Positions 52,416 through 61,450 of a DNA stretch of 64,000 bases are shown here, piece after piece (position 1 is the stretch's first letter; every line of letters begins with the position of its first letter). The translations under genes and the position numbers were made by a program. This DNA comes from Actinoallomurus spadix (GTDB lineage Bacteria > Actinomycetota > Actinomycetes > Streptosporangiales > Streptosporangiaceae). The notes below the pieces were generated by a model, which was not told where the DNA came from, ran no database searches, and worked only from the letters and a program-made list of their open reading frames with translations. The stretch lies in NCBI RefSeq assembly GCF_024055725.1, contig NZ_JAMXMX010000002.1, positions 372,001 through 436,000 of the forward strand, read 5' to 3'.

Positions 52416-52732
52416 ACTGGGTCCTGCTGGGGGCCGCCGGCCTGATCGAGGTGGCCTGGTCGCAGAGCATCAGGCCGACGCACGGGTTCACGCGCCCCCT
52501 GCCCACCCTGGTGTGCTTCCTGCTGGCCGCCTCCGCCGTCTACCTGCTGTCACGGGCCATGGAGACGCTGCCGGTCGGCACCGCGTACGCCGTGTTCACG
52601 GGCATCGGCGCGGTGGGCGCGATCGGCCTCGGCGTGGTCGTGAACCGCGATCCCGTCACGGTGGGACGGCTGGCCGCGCTCGCGCTGATCGTCGGCGGCG
52701 TGGTACTCGCCCGGTTCACCGGACCCGCCTGA
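52412..52732 (+). CDS. SMR family transporter (SugE/Gdx-like)
   Basis: 106 residues from GTG, coupled to azoR. Four hydrophobic helices; the essential membrane Glu13 is in GLIEVAW, and GTAYAVFTGIGAVGA matches the guanidinium-exporter (Gdx/SugE) signature more than EmrE, with Phe replacing the usual Trp. Exports small cations using the proton gradient. With azoR and TetR it makes a reduce-and-export unit, or possibly an export function for guanidinium-like compounds. Confidence 0.92.
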   Translation: MNWVLLGAAGLIEVAWSQSIRPTHGFTRPLPTLVCFLLAASAVYLLSRAMETLPVGTAYAVFTGIGAVGAIGLGVVVNRDPVTVGRLAALALIVGGVVLARFTGPA

Positions 52733-52740
52733 CGGGACGG

Positions 52741-52834
52741 CGCCGGGCGCCGGGCGCCGGGCCGAGAGTGGGCGTCATCATATGGACGGGGGCGCGGAGC
52801 GAGGTAACCTCGTACTGACCGAATGTTGTTCGGT
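52741..52834. promoter_or_regulatory. Repeats before the thiolase gene
   Basis: Three perfect CGCCGGG heptads (52741-52761) are followed by an 11-bp palindrome GAGGTAACCTC (52801-52811) and ACCGAA-N5-TTCGGT (52818-52834). The last two could be regulator sites for the thiolase gene; none is assigned to a known regulator. Confidence 0.4.
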
Positions 52835-52873
52835 TCTCATGGGACGGAACCCGGGAAGATACTTGGAGGCGTC

Positions 52874-54019
52874 GTGGCCGAGGCGTACATCGTCGGAGCG
52901 GTCCGTACCCCCGTCGGCACCAAGAAGGGCGCCCTCGCGGCCGTGCACCCGGCCGACCTGGGCGCGCACGTGCTGAAGGAGCTCGTCGAGCGCACGGGCG
53001 TCGACCCCGAGGCGGTCGACGACGTGATCATGGGCTGCGTCAGCCAGGTCGGCCCGCAGGCGCTCGACCTCGCGCGTACCGCCTGGCTGTCCGCGGGCCT
53101 GCCCGAGCGGGTCCCCGGCGTCACCATCGACCGGCAGTGCGGGTCGTCGCAGCAGGCGATCCACTTCGCCGCCCAGGGCGTCCTGTCCGGCACCCAGGAC
53201 CTCGTCGTGGCCTCCGGCGTCGAGAACATGGGCATGGTCCCCATGGGCTCCAACGTCGTCATGGCGCTGGAGAAGGGCATGCCCTTCCCGTACGGCGAAG
53301 GCTGGTCCGCGCGCTACGGCGACCAGGAGATCTCCCAGTTCCGCGGCGCGCAGCTGATGTGCGAGAAGTGGGGTTTCAAGCGGGGAGACCTCGAGGCGTT
53401 CGCGCTGGAGAGCCACCAGCGCGCCGTCAAGGCCATCGAGAACGGCTACTTCGACCGGGAGACCGCGCCGATCGCGGGCGTGGCCAAGGACGAGGGCGCC
53501 CGCCCGGACACCTCGCTGGAGAAGATGGCGGGCCTGCAGCCGCTGCGCGAGGGCTGGGAGCTCACCGCCGCGATCGCCTCCCAGATCTCGGTCGGCGCCG
53601 GCGCGCTCCTGATCGCCTCCGAGGAGGCGGTCCGCGAGCACGGCCTGACGCCCCGCGCCCGCATCCACACGCTCGTCGTCGAGGGCTCCGACCCGGTGTA
53701 CATGCTGACCGGGCCGATCCCCGCCACCGAGAAGGCCCTGCGGCGGGGCGGACTGTCGATCGACGACATCGACGTGTTCGAGGTCAACGAGGCGTTCGCG
53801 CCGGTCCCGCTCGCCTGGGCGCGCGAGACGGGCGCCTCGCTGGAGAAGACCAACCCGAACGGCGGCGCCATCGCGCTCGGCCACCCGCTGGGCGCCACGG
53901 GCAGCATCCTGATGACCAAGCTCCTGCACGAGCTGGAGCGCACGGGCGGCCGTTACGGCCTGCAGACGATGTGCGAGGGCGGCGGCCAGGCCAACGCCAC
54001 CATCATCGAGCGCCTCTGA
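52874..54019 (+). CDS. Acetyl-CoA C-acetyltransferase / 3-ketoacyl-CoA thiolase
   Basis: 381 residues from GTG with GGAGG 5 nt upstream. Nucleophile Cys89 in DRQCGSSQQAIHFAAQG, His in EVNEAFAPVPLAW, GGAIALGHPLGATGS, and the second active-site Cys in MCEGGGQANATII. Highest resemblance is to actinobacterial thiolases of the FadA5 (steroid side-chain) type, but substrate choice is inference. Stands alone and ends in a strong hairpin. Confidence 0.94.
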   Translation: MAEAYIVGAVRTPVGTKKGALAAVHPADLGAHVLKELVERTGVDPEAVDDVIMGCVSQVGPQALDLARTAWLSAGLPERVPGVTIDRQCGSSQQAIHFAAQGVLSGTQDLVVASGVENMGMVPMGSNVVMALEKGMPFPYGEGWSARYGDQEISQFRGAQLMCEKWGFKRGDLEAFALESHQRAVKAIENGYFDRETAPIAGVAKDEGARPDTSLEKMAGLQPLREGWELTAAIASQISVGAGALLIASEEAVREHGLTPRARIHTLVVEGSDPVYMLTGPIPATEKALRRGGLSIDDIDVFEVNEAFAPVPLAWARETGASLEKTNPNGGAIALGHPLGATGSILMTKLLHELERTGGRYGLQTMCEGGGQANATIIERL

Positions 54020-54030
54020 CCGAGGACCAT

Positions 54031-54066
54031 CGGAGGGGGCGGGGCGCCGGCGCCCCGCCCTCTCCG
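54031..54066 (+). terminator. 18-bp GC hairpin after the thiolase
   Basis: A self-complementary 36-bp stretch centred at 54048/54049, with core GGGGCGCCGGCGCCCC and one G-U pair, starting 11 nt after the stop. It is the strongest stem in the window. Confidence 0.75.
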
Positions 54067-54142
54067 CGTAAAGCCCTTCAGGCGTAAAGAAGCGCACAAC
54101 CCGGGCGTGTACGGGCAGCCGAGCGGCACGGCGTGCCCCACG

Positions 54143-54508
54143 ATGGCACGCGTCATGGTCCTCACTGAAGAAGAACACCGGCCGCTGTACTCCGTCGGCC
54201 AGGCCGCCGCGATGCTGGAGACGCGCCGGCGGTTCCTGCACCGCCTCGACCGGTACGGCGTGGTCAGCCCCCGGCGCACGCCGGGCGGCCACCGGCGCTA
54301 CTCGGCGTACGAGATCGGCCGGATCCGCCGCGTCATCGAACTCGCCGACGAGGGCGTCACGCTGGCCGGCATCCGCCACATCATGGGCCTGGAGAAGCGC
54401 ATCCGGGAGCTGGAGGCCCAGCTCGACGCCGCCTGGGACCGCGTCATCCAGCTGGAGCGGCGCCCGATGATCCCGCGGATGCGCCGCGAGCGGATCCCGC
54501 CGATCTGA
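54143..54508 (+). CDS. MerR-family regulator, HspR-like
   Basis: 121 residues from ATG (a second ATG 12 nt later). LYSVGQAAAMLETRRRFLHRLDRYGVVSPRRTPGGHRRYSAYEIGRI (in parts) and GVTLAGIRHIMGLEKRIRELEAQLDAAW are close to the heat-shock repressor HspR (SPRRT-GGxRRYS, LAGI). dnaK-grpE-dnaJ are not here, so it is a stand-alone paralogue or a regulator of another unit. Confidence 0.85.
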   Translation: MARVMVLTEEEHRPLYSVGQAAAMLETRRRFLHRLDRYGVVSPRRTPGGHRRYSAYEIGRIRRVIELADEGVTLAGIRHIMGLEKRIRELEAQLDAAWDRVIQLERRPMIPRMRRERIPPI

Positions 54509-54547
54509 CGGCTCACCCGGCGGGGCGCCGCCGGGCCGGTCGGCGGT

Positions 54548-55498
54548 TCAGTCCGCCGACCAGGGCCGGATCTCCAGGCCACCGAGCCGGGTCAGGTCCG
54601 CGCGGTCCTCGTCGGCGAGGACGCGGATCATCTCCTCCGCCTCGGCCGGCGTGACGTGGCGGCCCCGCGAGCTCCGCGTCGCGGCGTCCGGGCTCTCCAG
54701 CCACAGCCGGGGCCCGTCCTCCCAGATCACCTGGACGATGGCGCCGGACCGGCCCTCGAACGTCGCGAAGCCACCGGTCCTCGGCGTCAGGTCGAGCAGG
54801 ACCCGGCGGGCCGCGGCGAGCGGCATCGGGACCGGGGCGTCCTCGCCGCACCCGCGCGCGTAGTCGCGGTAGGTCACCTTGAGCGGGGCGGCGTCCTCCG
54901 GTGCGGGGCCGCCGGGCCAGGCGGCGAGCCGCCCGAAGCGCCGCCGCCGCCATGTCATGGGCACCAGGATCCGCCGGCCGGGGGCGCCGTTCCACTCCGG
55001 CGCGAGGCCGTGGCGGCGCAGCACGGCGACGACCTCCTCGCCGATCCGTTCTGCCGCGGCCTCGCCGCCGTCGAAGGCGCCGTACGAGAGGTGCACCCCC
55101 TGGCCGTCGACGGCGGCCTGGACGTCCTGGTGGTGGCAGAAGACGTATCCACGCGGCTCGGCGCCCTCCGGCGCCTCCCCGCCGATCTCGGCGGTGCCGC
55201 AGCTCTGGCAGCAGGTGAAGTTCTCCCGGGCGATGATCCCGGCGGTCTCCAGTTCCCGGAACGCGCCGATGAGCCGGTCGGTGTCGAGGACGTCCGGCCA
55301 GGACTTCTGCTCGGCCCGGTACGCCGCGAACTCCTCCGCCGCGATCTCGGTCGCCGCCGCGCGCACCGCGCCGGCCTCCGCCACGCCGTGAAGGTATTCG
55401 ACGCAGTCCTCGATGATGGTGTCGAAGTCCTGGTCACCGATGGCGAGGGCCTCGCGGATGTCGTTCCGGAGCTCGTCGCGGTCCACTGTGCCGTTCAC
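54548..55498 (-). CDS. DUF6891 family protein
   Basis: 316 residues from ATG. The family core is NFTCCQSCGTAEIG with three cysteines, followed by GYVFCHHQDVQAAVDGQGVHLSYGAFDGG (in parts) and AERIGEEVVAVLRRHGLAPEWNG. The C-terminal 120 residues are an acidic add-on domain (FATFEGRSGAIVQVIWEDGPRLWLES, in parts). Soluble, no signal peptide. Function unknown; similar proteins often occur as possible immunity-type or accessory proteins, which is inference only. Confidence 0.75.
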   Translation of the reverse strand: MNGTVDRDELRNDIREALAIGDQDFDTIIEDCVEYLHGVAEAGAVRAAATEIAAEEFAAYRAEQKSWPDVLDTDRLIGAFRELETAGIIARENFTCCQSCGTAEIGGEAPEGAEPRGYVFCHHQDVQAAVDGQGVHLSYGAFDGGEAAAERIGEEVVAVLRRHGLAPEWNGAPGRRILVPMTWRRRRFGRLAAWPGGPAPEDAAPLKVTYRDYARGCGEDAPVPMPLAAARRVLLDLTPRTGGFATFEGRSGAIVQVIWEDGPRLWLESPDAATRSSRGRHVTPAEAEEMIRVLADEDRADLTRLGGLEIRPWSAD

Positions 55499-55651
55499 GC
55501 GGCGATCATCGCAGACCGCGGAGACATCTCCCGCTCAGGAACGCGTGCGGTCGTAGTGCCGCCGGGCCGTGTACCGGTTGCCGCAGCGCCGCATCGGTGG
55601 TCCCGCTGCTGGAACGGCGCGGCCAGCGCGGCCACCGGGGCCCGGGCACGC

Positions 55652-56749
55652 TCAACGGGGCGCGGAGTCCGTCCAGCCCATCTCGAGGAAGAGCTGCTCC
55701 GTGAAGACGGTCCCCGGCTTCATCCCCGCCGTCTCGGGCCCCCGGCCGCCCGCCACCAGCACCGTCTGGGTGCCGAGCACGCGGTACGTGCCGGGTTGCA
55801 GCAGGAGCTGAGTGTCGAACGTGCCGCTCCGGTCCGAGGAGCGGGCGGTGAGCGCGATCGCGGCGCGTCCTCGCAGGTCCGTCACCGGCCCGGCGTTGCG
55901 GATGCCCGGCGCGTCCGCCAGCACGCGGAAGACGGCCGCGCTGAGCTTCGACGAGCCGGGCCGGGCGAGGAAGTCACCGGCCCGGGTGAGGACGTTGCCC
56001 GGTCCGCCCTTGCCCGAGGTCGTGAGCAGCCGCTGGCGCAGCGCCGCCGGGTCGTCGGCGAGCGCCTCCCGTTCGGCCTGGGTGAGCTCCGGCTGGGGGC
56101 AGCCCCGCGAGCGGCCGGCGCACTGCTTCCGTACCCGGGCGACCAGCTTGTCGTAGCCCTTCTTCTCGGCGGGCGTCAGCCGGGCGAGGTCCCAGCGGTC
56201 CGGGGTGGCGGTCTGCCGGATGTACTGACCGTTCGACAGCACGCGCCAGGTCGCCGGCGACCCCGCCCGCCGCCAGGCCGCCCGGTCGGCCGCCGTCTGC
56301 GGGACCGCGCCGGCGAACCGGCTGCGGAAGACGTCGTCGTCCTGGGCGCTGCGCGCGGTCCACTGGTCGATCTCGTGCCGGGCGCCGTCGATCACGTAGT
56401 CGCCCTTCGCGACGTGGTAGGCCTGACCGCTGATCACGTGCGTGTGCCAGTACCGTCCGACGGGCTCGCTCGCCGCCTTCTCCGCGGCCGCGAGGAGCAC
56501 CTGCCGCGCGCTCAGCTGCCGGGGAGGCGCCTGGTGAACCGGTGCCGTCGGTGAACCGCCGGTGGTGACGGCGAGGACGGCGGCCGTGGCCGCCGCGGCC
56601 AGGCCCAGCCCGGCGATGCCGAGCCCGGGTGTCCTCCACCGGCGCCGGCGCGGCGGCTCGGCGTACAGCCGGTGCCGTCCCTCGGCGATCACCTCGGCGG
56701 ACGGCGGAGCCTCCTGGAGGAGGCTGCGGATCATGCGCTCGTCATCCAT
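55652..56749 (-). CDS. CU044_5270-type membrane protein, partner of ECF sigma factor (module 2)
   Basis: 365 residues. Short cytoplasmic start (MDDERMIRSLLQEAPPSAEVIAEGRHRLYAEPP), one membrane helix (GIAGLGLAAAATAAVLAVTTGG) and an extracytoplasmic domain with YWHTHVISGQAYHVAKGDYVIDG and a Cys pair (RKQCAGRSRGCPQPELT). Its start overlaps the ECF stop by 8 nt, exactly as in module 1. Anti-sigma/sensor role is inferred. Confidence 0.85.
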   Translation of the reverse strand: MDDERMIRSLLQEAPPSAEVIAEGRHRLYAEPPRRRRWRTPGLGIAGLGLAAAATAAVLAVTTGGSPTAPVHQAPPRQLSARQVLLAAAEKAASEPVGRYWHTHVISGQAYHVAKGDYVIDGARHEIDQWTARSAQDDDVFRSRFAGAVPQTAADRAAWRRAGSPATWRVLSNGQYIRQTATPDRWDLARLTPAEKKGYDKLVARVRKQCAGRSRGCPQPELTQAEREALADDPAALRQRLLTTSGKGGPGNVLTRAGDFLARPGSSKLSAAVFRVLADAPGIRNAGPVTDLRGRAAIALTARSSDRSGTFDTQLLLQPGTYRVLGTQTVLVAGGRGPETAGMKPGTVFTEQLFLEMGWTDSAPR

Positions 56750-57287
56750 CGTTGTCCTCCCCGAGTGCGTCGCGCACCTTCTTGCGGGCCCGGCTCAGCC
56801 GGGAGCCGACCGTTCCGTACGAGATGCCGAGCGCCTGGGCGATCTCCTCGTGGGAGAACTGCGCGAGGGCGCTGAGCAGCAGGACGTCGCGCTGACCGCG
56901 CGGCAGCGCGGCCAGCGCGATGGCGAGGCGTGGCTGAAGGCCCTCGGCGCTGACCCAGTTGATCACCCGGTTCTCGTGGCTGTCTGCGATCTCCTCCCGG
57001 CCGACCCTGGCCAGGGCGCGGTACCGGCGCGTCTCCTGGCGCCGGTGCTGGGCGACGAGCCGGGTGGCGATGCCGAAGAGCCAGGGGCGTACCGCGCCCT
57101 TCTCCGGGTCGTACTCGCCCTGCTTGCGCAGGGCGATGACGAACGTGTCGGCGGCGAGGTCGTCGGCCACGTCCCTGCCCAGGCGGCTCGCGACGTAGTT
57201 GTAGATCGAGGGGAAGTGCTCGTCGTACAGCGCCGCGAACGCGTCGGGTGGTCGTACGGCGGGTTCGGCGACCCGCGCGCCCCTCAT
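56742..57287 (-). CDS. ECF RNA polymerase sigma factor (module 2)
   Basis: 181 residues from ATG. Region 2 FAALYDEHFPSIYNYVASRLGRDVADDLAADTFVIALRK (in parts), VRPWLFGIATRLVAQHRRQE; region 4 ALPRGQRDVLLLSALAQFSHEEIAQALGISYGTVGSRLSRARKKV (in parts), nearly identical to module 1. Upstream GTCACCGGTAC (57330-57340) resembles GTCACTGGGTAT before module 1. Likely autoregulated and controlled by the coupled membrane protein. Confidence 0.93.
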   Translation of the reverse strand: MRGARVAEPAVRPPDAFAALYDEHFPSIYNYVASRLGRDVADDLAADTFVIALRKQGEYDPEKGAVRPWLFGIATRLVAQHRRQETRRYRALARVGREEIADSHENRVINWVSAEGLQPRLAIALAALPRGQRDVLLLSALAQFSHEEIAQALGISYGTVGSRLSRARKKVRDALGEDNDG

Positions 57288-57431
57288 GGGCGGTCGTCCA
57301 TCGTGGGCACCTTCCGGTGAGCGAGAGCTGTCACCGGTACTCCGACGAAGTCTCGAACGCTTTCCCGCCACATGATCGATCCCCGGCGGTCGCCGTATGC
57401 GACGCGCCGGGGATCGGAGGGTGCTCTCCGG

Positions 57432-59318
57432 TCAGGCGACGGTGTGGTGGACGTTCTTGCGCCGGCTCGGGCCGGGGGCGGGCTCGGCGATCCACGGGCC
57501 GGGGATGGACGGGTCCAGGACGCCCTCCTCCAGCCAGGTGTACCGGCCGTCCATGACCCGGCGGGCGAGCCTGGCGTCGAGGGCGTCGGTGTTGTGCCAG
57601 AGCCGGTCGAACAGCTCGCCGATCCGGACCCGCGCCTGCGCGCAGAACGCCTCCGCCAGCTCGTACGCCTCGGGCCGGTCGTCGGCCTTCGCGCGGACGC
57701 AGACGGCGCTCATCGCGAACAGCTCGGCGCCGATGTCGACCATGCGGCCGAGGAAGCCCTGCCGGCGTTCGAGGCCGCCCTGCCAGCGCCCGGCGGCGTA
57801 GAACACCGAGCGGGCGAGCTTGCGCGAGGAGCGCTCGACGTAGCGCAGGTGCCGGGCGAGCGGGCCGAACCCGGCGTACGACCCGGGCCGCTGCCCCGCC
57901 CCGGCGAGGAGGGTCGGGAACCAGGTGGAGTAGAAGCCGCCCGCGCGGCCGACGGCCTTGGCCTTGGCCTTCAGGTCGGCGTCGGGGTCGATGATGTCGC
58001 CCGCCACGGACAGGTGCGTGTCCACGGCCTCGCGGGCGATGAGGAGCCGCATGATCTCCGAGGAGCCCTCGAAGATGCGGTTGATGCGCAGGTCGCGCAG
58101 GAGCTGCTCGGCGGGCACGCCGCGCTCGCCGCGCGCGGCCAGGGACTCGGCGGTCTCGTAGCCGCGCCCGCCGCGGATCTGCACGAGCTCGTCGGCCACG
58201 CGGCAGGCCATCTCCGAGGCGTACAGCTTGGCGAGCGCGGCCTCGATGCGGATGTCGTTGCGGCTGTCGTCGGCGAGGGCGCTGGACAGGTCGACCATCG
58301 CCTCCAGCGCGTACGCGGTCGCGGCGATGAAGGAGATCTTGGCGGCGACGGCCTCGTGCTCGCCGACCGGGCGTCCCCACTGGACGCGTTCCCGCGACCA
58401 CTCGCGGGCGATCATCGTGGCCCACTTGGCGGCCCCGGCGCACATGGCGGGCAGGGACAGGCGGCCGGTGTTGAGGGTGGTCAGCGCGATCTTCAGGCCC
58501 TGGCCCTCCTCGCCGACGCGGTTGGCGGCGGGCACGCGGACCTGGTGGAGGCGGGTGACGCCGTTCTCGATGCCGCGCAGGCCCATGAAGGCGTTGCGGT
58601 TCTCGACGGTGACGCCCTCGCTCTTCGCCTCGACGACGAACGCCGTGATGCCGCCGCGGTGGCCCTCCGACTTCGGGACCCGGGCCATGACGACGAGCAG
58701 GTCGGCGATGACGCCGTTGGTGGTCCACAGCTTGACGCCGTCGATGACGTACTCGTCGCCGTCCGGGACGGCCGTGGTGCGCAGCCGGGCCGGGTCGGAG
58801 CCGACGTCGGGCTCGGTGAGCAGGAACGCGCTGATCTCGTTGACGCAGCGGGGCAGGAACTCCCGCTTCTGCCGGTCGGTGCCGAACAGCTTGATCGGCT
58901 GGGGTACGCCGATGGACTGGTGGGCCGACAGCAGCGCGCCGAGCGCGGAGTGGGTCGACCCGGCGAGCATGAGCGCCTTGTTGTAGTAGACCTGGCTGAG
59001 GCCGAGGCCGCCGTACTCCTCGGGGATCTTCATGCCGAAGGCGCCGAGGGCCTTCAGCCCCTTGATCACGTCGTCGGGGATCCGGGCCTCGCGCTCGATG
59101 ACCCGCGGGTCGACCTTCGTCTCGCAGAACTCCCGGAGCCGGGCGAGGAACTCCTCTCCCTTGCCCTGATCCTCCTCATCCGGCCGTGGATGGGGGTGGA
59201 TGAGGTCGAGCCGGAAGTCGCCGAGGAAGAGCTGCTTGCCGAAGCTGGGCAGACGCCACGCCTTCTCGCGGGCCTCTTCGGCGACGCGGCGGGCGGTGCG
59301 TTCGTCCACGTGCGCCAT
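57432..59318 (-). CDS. Acyl-CoA dehydrogenase with C-terminal extension
   Basis: 628 residues, longer than the usual 380-400 owing to a 180-residue helical C-terminal region like that of very-long-chain ACADs. FAD-binding FLLTEPDVGSDPARLRTTAV and WTTNGVIADLLVV; active-site stretch RINRIFEGSSEIMRLLIAREAVDTHL (in parts), with the catalytic Glu in FEGSSE. Probably oxidises long-chain acyl-CoAs. Starts 10 nt before the window's two-component genes end. Confidence 0.93.
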   Translation of the reverse strand: MAHVDERTARRVAEEAREKAWRLPSFGKQLFLGDFRLDLIHPHPRPDEEDQGKGEEFLARLREFCETKVDPRVIEREARIPDDVIKGLKALGAFGMKIPEEYGGLGLSQVYYNKALMLAGSTHSALGALLSAHQSIGVPQPIKLFGTDRQKREFLPRCVNEISAFLLTEPDVGSDPARLRTTAVPDGDEYVIDGVKLWTTNGVIADLLVVMARVPKSEGHRGGITAFVVEAKSEGVTVENRNAFMGLRGIENGVTRLHQVRVPAANRVGEEGQGLKIALTTLNTGRLSLPAMCAGAAKWATMIAREWSRERVQWGRPVGEHEAVAAKISFIAATAYALEAMVDLSSALADDSRNDIRIEAALAKLYASEMACRVADELVQIRGGRGYETAESLAARGERGVPAEQLLRDLRINRIFEGSSEIMRLLIAREAVDTHLSVAGDIIDPDADLKAKAKAVGRAGGFYSTWFPTLLAGAGQRPGSYAGFGPLARHLRYVERSSRKLARSVFYAAGRWQGGLERRQGFLGRMVDIGAELFAMSAVCVRAKADDRPEAYELAEAFCAQARVRIGELFDRLWHNTDALDARLARRVMDGRYTWLEEGVLDPSIPGPWIAEPAPGPSRRKNVHHTVA

Positions 59319-59350
59319 GAGTCACCTCCGTAGGAAGTTACTCTCTGGTT

Positions 59351-60721
59351 CTACCCGCCAGTAGGTCCGGTATGCGGAGGGTCGCCCGCAGCGTCCCGGA
59401 GTGGCGCGAGACGCGGCAGCTCGACCCGTACGACCGTGCCCGCGCCCGGCGCCGAACGCAGCGCGGCACGCCCACCGTGCGCCGCCGCGATCGCCGCGAC
59501 GATCGCCAGGCCCAGCCCGCTGCCGTCGCTGTCCCGCGCGTGGTGGAACCGGTCGAACGCCCGTTCCGCCTCCTCCGGCGCCATCCCCGGCCCCTCGTCG
59601 GCGACCTCCAGGACGACCATGGTGTCCGCCGCCCTCAGCCGTACGGTCACCGGCGTGCGCGGCGGCGTGTGCGCGCGCACGTTGGCCAGCAGATTCGCCA
59701 GGACCTGCCGGACCCGGGCCTCGTCGGCCACCGTGACCAGCGAGTCCGGCGCGTCCAGCGTGATCGGCCGGTCCGGCTCGACGACCGCCGCGTCCGCCAC
59801 CGCGTCCCGCGCGAGCACGGCCAGGTCGGCCGGCGCCGGGGACAGCGCCGACCCCTTGTCCAGGCGCGCCAGCTCCAGCAGCTCGTCGACGAGGCGCCCC
59901 ATCCGCGCGGCCTCCCCGGAGATCCGCCGCATCGCCTCCTCGGCGCTCACCGCGCCCTGCTCGTACAGGTCCGAGTAGCCGCGGATCGTCGTCAGCGGCG
60001 TACGCAGCTCGTGCGACGCCTCCGCGGCGAACTCCCGTACCTTCGCCTCCGACCGCAGCCGCGCGAGGAACGCCTGCTCGATCCGGCCCAGCATCACGTT
60101 GATCGCGCCCGCCAGCCGGCCCACCTCCGACGGCGACTCCTCCATCCGGGCGCTCAGGTCCCCGCCGCTCGCGATCCCGTGGACCGTGGCCGCCATCCGC
60201 GACAGCGGCGCGAGCCCCCGCCGGACCAGCCCCCGGCCGAGCAGCGCCACCAGGCACAGCAGAAGCACCCCCGTCGCCGACTCGACGACGAGAAGGCCCG
60301 CGACGGCCGCGTGCACCTCGGTGAGCGGATCGACGATGACGGTGAGGTTCCCGCGCGCGTTCACCCGGGCGATCGCGCGCATCCTGCCGAACCGGAACGG
60401 CCTGCCGCCCTGCCCCTCGGCGAACAGCGGCCCAGGACCGACCCGGGCCGCGCGGTCGAGTGCCCGTGCCGGATCCGGGCCGCCGGCGGCCGCGCGCATC
60501 CGGCCGTCCCGCGTCACCGTGAGCACGATGTACCGGCCGGGGGCCGCGGTGTCGGCCGCGTGGGCGAGCGCGGGCCGCCGGCGGACGCCCTCGAGCTGGT
60601 TGTCGGCCCGGTGCAGCAGGTAGCCGCGCAGCACGACCGCGCTGACCAGGCCCATCAGCGTCAGCCCCACCGCCGTCACCGCGAGCAGTCCGGCGACGAG
60701 CCGGGCGTTGAGCGACCTCAC
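59351..60721 (-). CDS. Two-component sensor histidine kinase
   Basis: 456 residues from GTG, coupled to the regulator gene by a GTGA overlap. Two hydrophobic helices (RLVAGLLAVTAVGLTLMGLVSAVVL; VAGLLVVESATGVLLLCLVALLG) bracket a sensor loop of about 100 residues, then HAMP, HisKA with phospho-His in ASHELRTPLTTIRGYS, and HATPase (NLLANVRAHTPPRTPV; DEGPGMAPEEAERAFDRFH; GSGLGLAIVAAIAAAHGG). Signal unknown. Confidence 0.94.
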   Translation of the reverse strand: MRSLNARLVAGLLAVTAVGLTLMGLVSAVVLRGYLLHRADNQLEGVRRRPALAHAADTAAPGRYIVLTVTRDGRMRAAAGGPDPARALDRAARVGPGPLFAEGQGGRPFRFGRMRAIARVNARGNLTVIVDPLTEVHAAVAGLLVVESATGVLLLCLVALLGRGLVRRGLAPLSRMAATVHGIASGGDLSARMEESPSEVGRLAGAINVMLGRIEQAFLARLRSEAKVREFAAEASHELRTPLTTIRGYSDLYEQGAVSAEEAMRRISGEAARMGRLVDELLELARLDKGSALSPAPADLAVLARDAVADAAVVEPDRPITLDAPDSLVTVADEARVRQVLANLLANVRAHTPPRTPVTVRLRAADTMVVLEVADEGPGMAPEEAERAFDRFHHARDSDGSGLGLAIVAAIAAAHGGRAALRSAPGAGTVVRVELPRLAPLRDAAGDPPHTGPTGG

Positions 60722-61419
60722 GTGGGAGGCCGCAGCGCGTAACCGACGCCACGCTGGGTGTGGATCAGGTCCGGGCCGAGCTTGCGGCGCAGATAGCTCA
60801 CGTAGGTCTCGACGACCGGGGAGCCCGCTGAGTGGTCCCAGCCCCAGACGTTCTCCAGCAGCTGCGCGCGGGTGAGCACCCGGCCGGGGTTGCGCATGAA
60901 GTAGGTCAGCAGCCGGAACTCGGTCGGCGACAGCTCGATCTCGGCGCCCGCCCGGCGCACCGTCCAGTGGGCGACGTCGACCTCCAGGTCGGCCACGCGC
61001 AGCACCTCGTCGGCGGCGTCGCCGGCGGAGCCCTGCGGCCGGGCGCGGCGCAGCACCGCCCGTACGCGGGCGACCAGGGCGTCCACCGCGAACGGCTTGG
61101 TGACGTAGTCGTCGCCGCCGAGCGCCAGCCCCGTCACCGTGTCCGACGAGGTGTCCCGGGCGGTGAGGAAGATGACCGGCGTCTCGTCGCCGTTCCCCCG
61201 CAGGCGGCGGCACACCTCGAAGCCGTCCAGGTCGGGCAGCATGACGTCCAGCACGATCAGCGCGGGCCGGTCCTCGCGGACCCGGCGCAGCGCCTCGTCG
61301 CCCGTCGCCGCCGTCACGACGGCGAACCCGTGGAAGCGCAGGGCGACCTTCACGAGGTCGCGGATGTTCGGCTCGTCGTCGACGACGAGCACTCGGGGAT
61401 CGTCCATCGGCTCCATCAT
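60718..61419 (-). CDS. OmpR/PhoB-family response regulator
   Basis: 233 residues from the ATG at 61419 (ATGs at 61416 and 61407 are alternatives). Receiver with DDE near residue 14, phospho-Asp58 (LIVLDVMLPDLDGFE), Thr in FLTARDTSSD, Lys in VTKPFAVDALVARVRAVLRR; DNA-binding winged helix (EIELSPTEFRLLTYFMRNPGRVLTRAQLLENVWGWDH, in parts; ETYVSYLRRKLG). Partner of the downstream kinase. Confidence 0.95.
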   Translation of the reverse strand: MMEPMDDPRVLVVDDEPNIRDLVKVALRFHGFAVVTAATGDEALRRVREDRPALIVLDVMLPDLDGFEVCRRLRGNGDETPVIFLTARDTSSDTVTGLALGGDDYVTKPFAVDALVARVRAVLRRARPQGSAGDAADEVLRVADLEVDVAHWTVRRAGAEIELSPTEFRLLTYFMRNPGRVLTRAQLLENVWGWDHSAGSPVVETYVSYLRRKLGPDLIHTQRGVGYALRPPT

Positions 61420-61450
61420 CGCGCCGTCGTCGAACGTGCTGCTCCCGCGT

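Noticed and set aside
52741-52761. CGCCGGG heptad array as a mobile-element end or CRISPR
   Set aside because: Only three units, no spacers and no associated genes; simple GC slippage.
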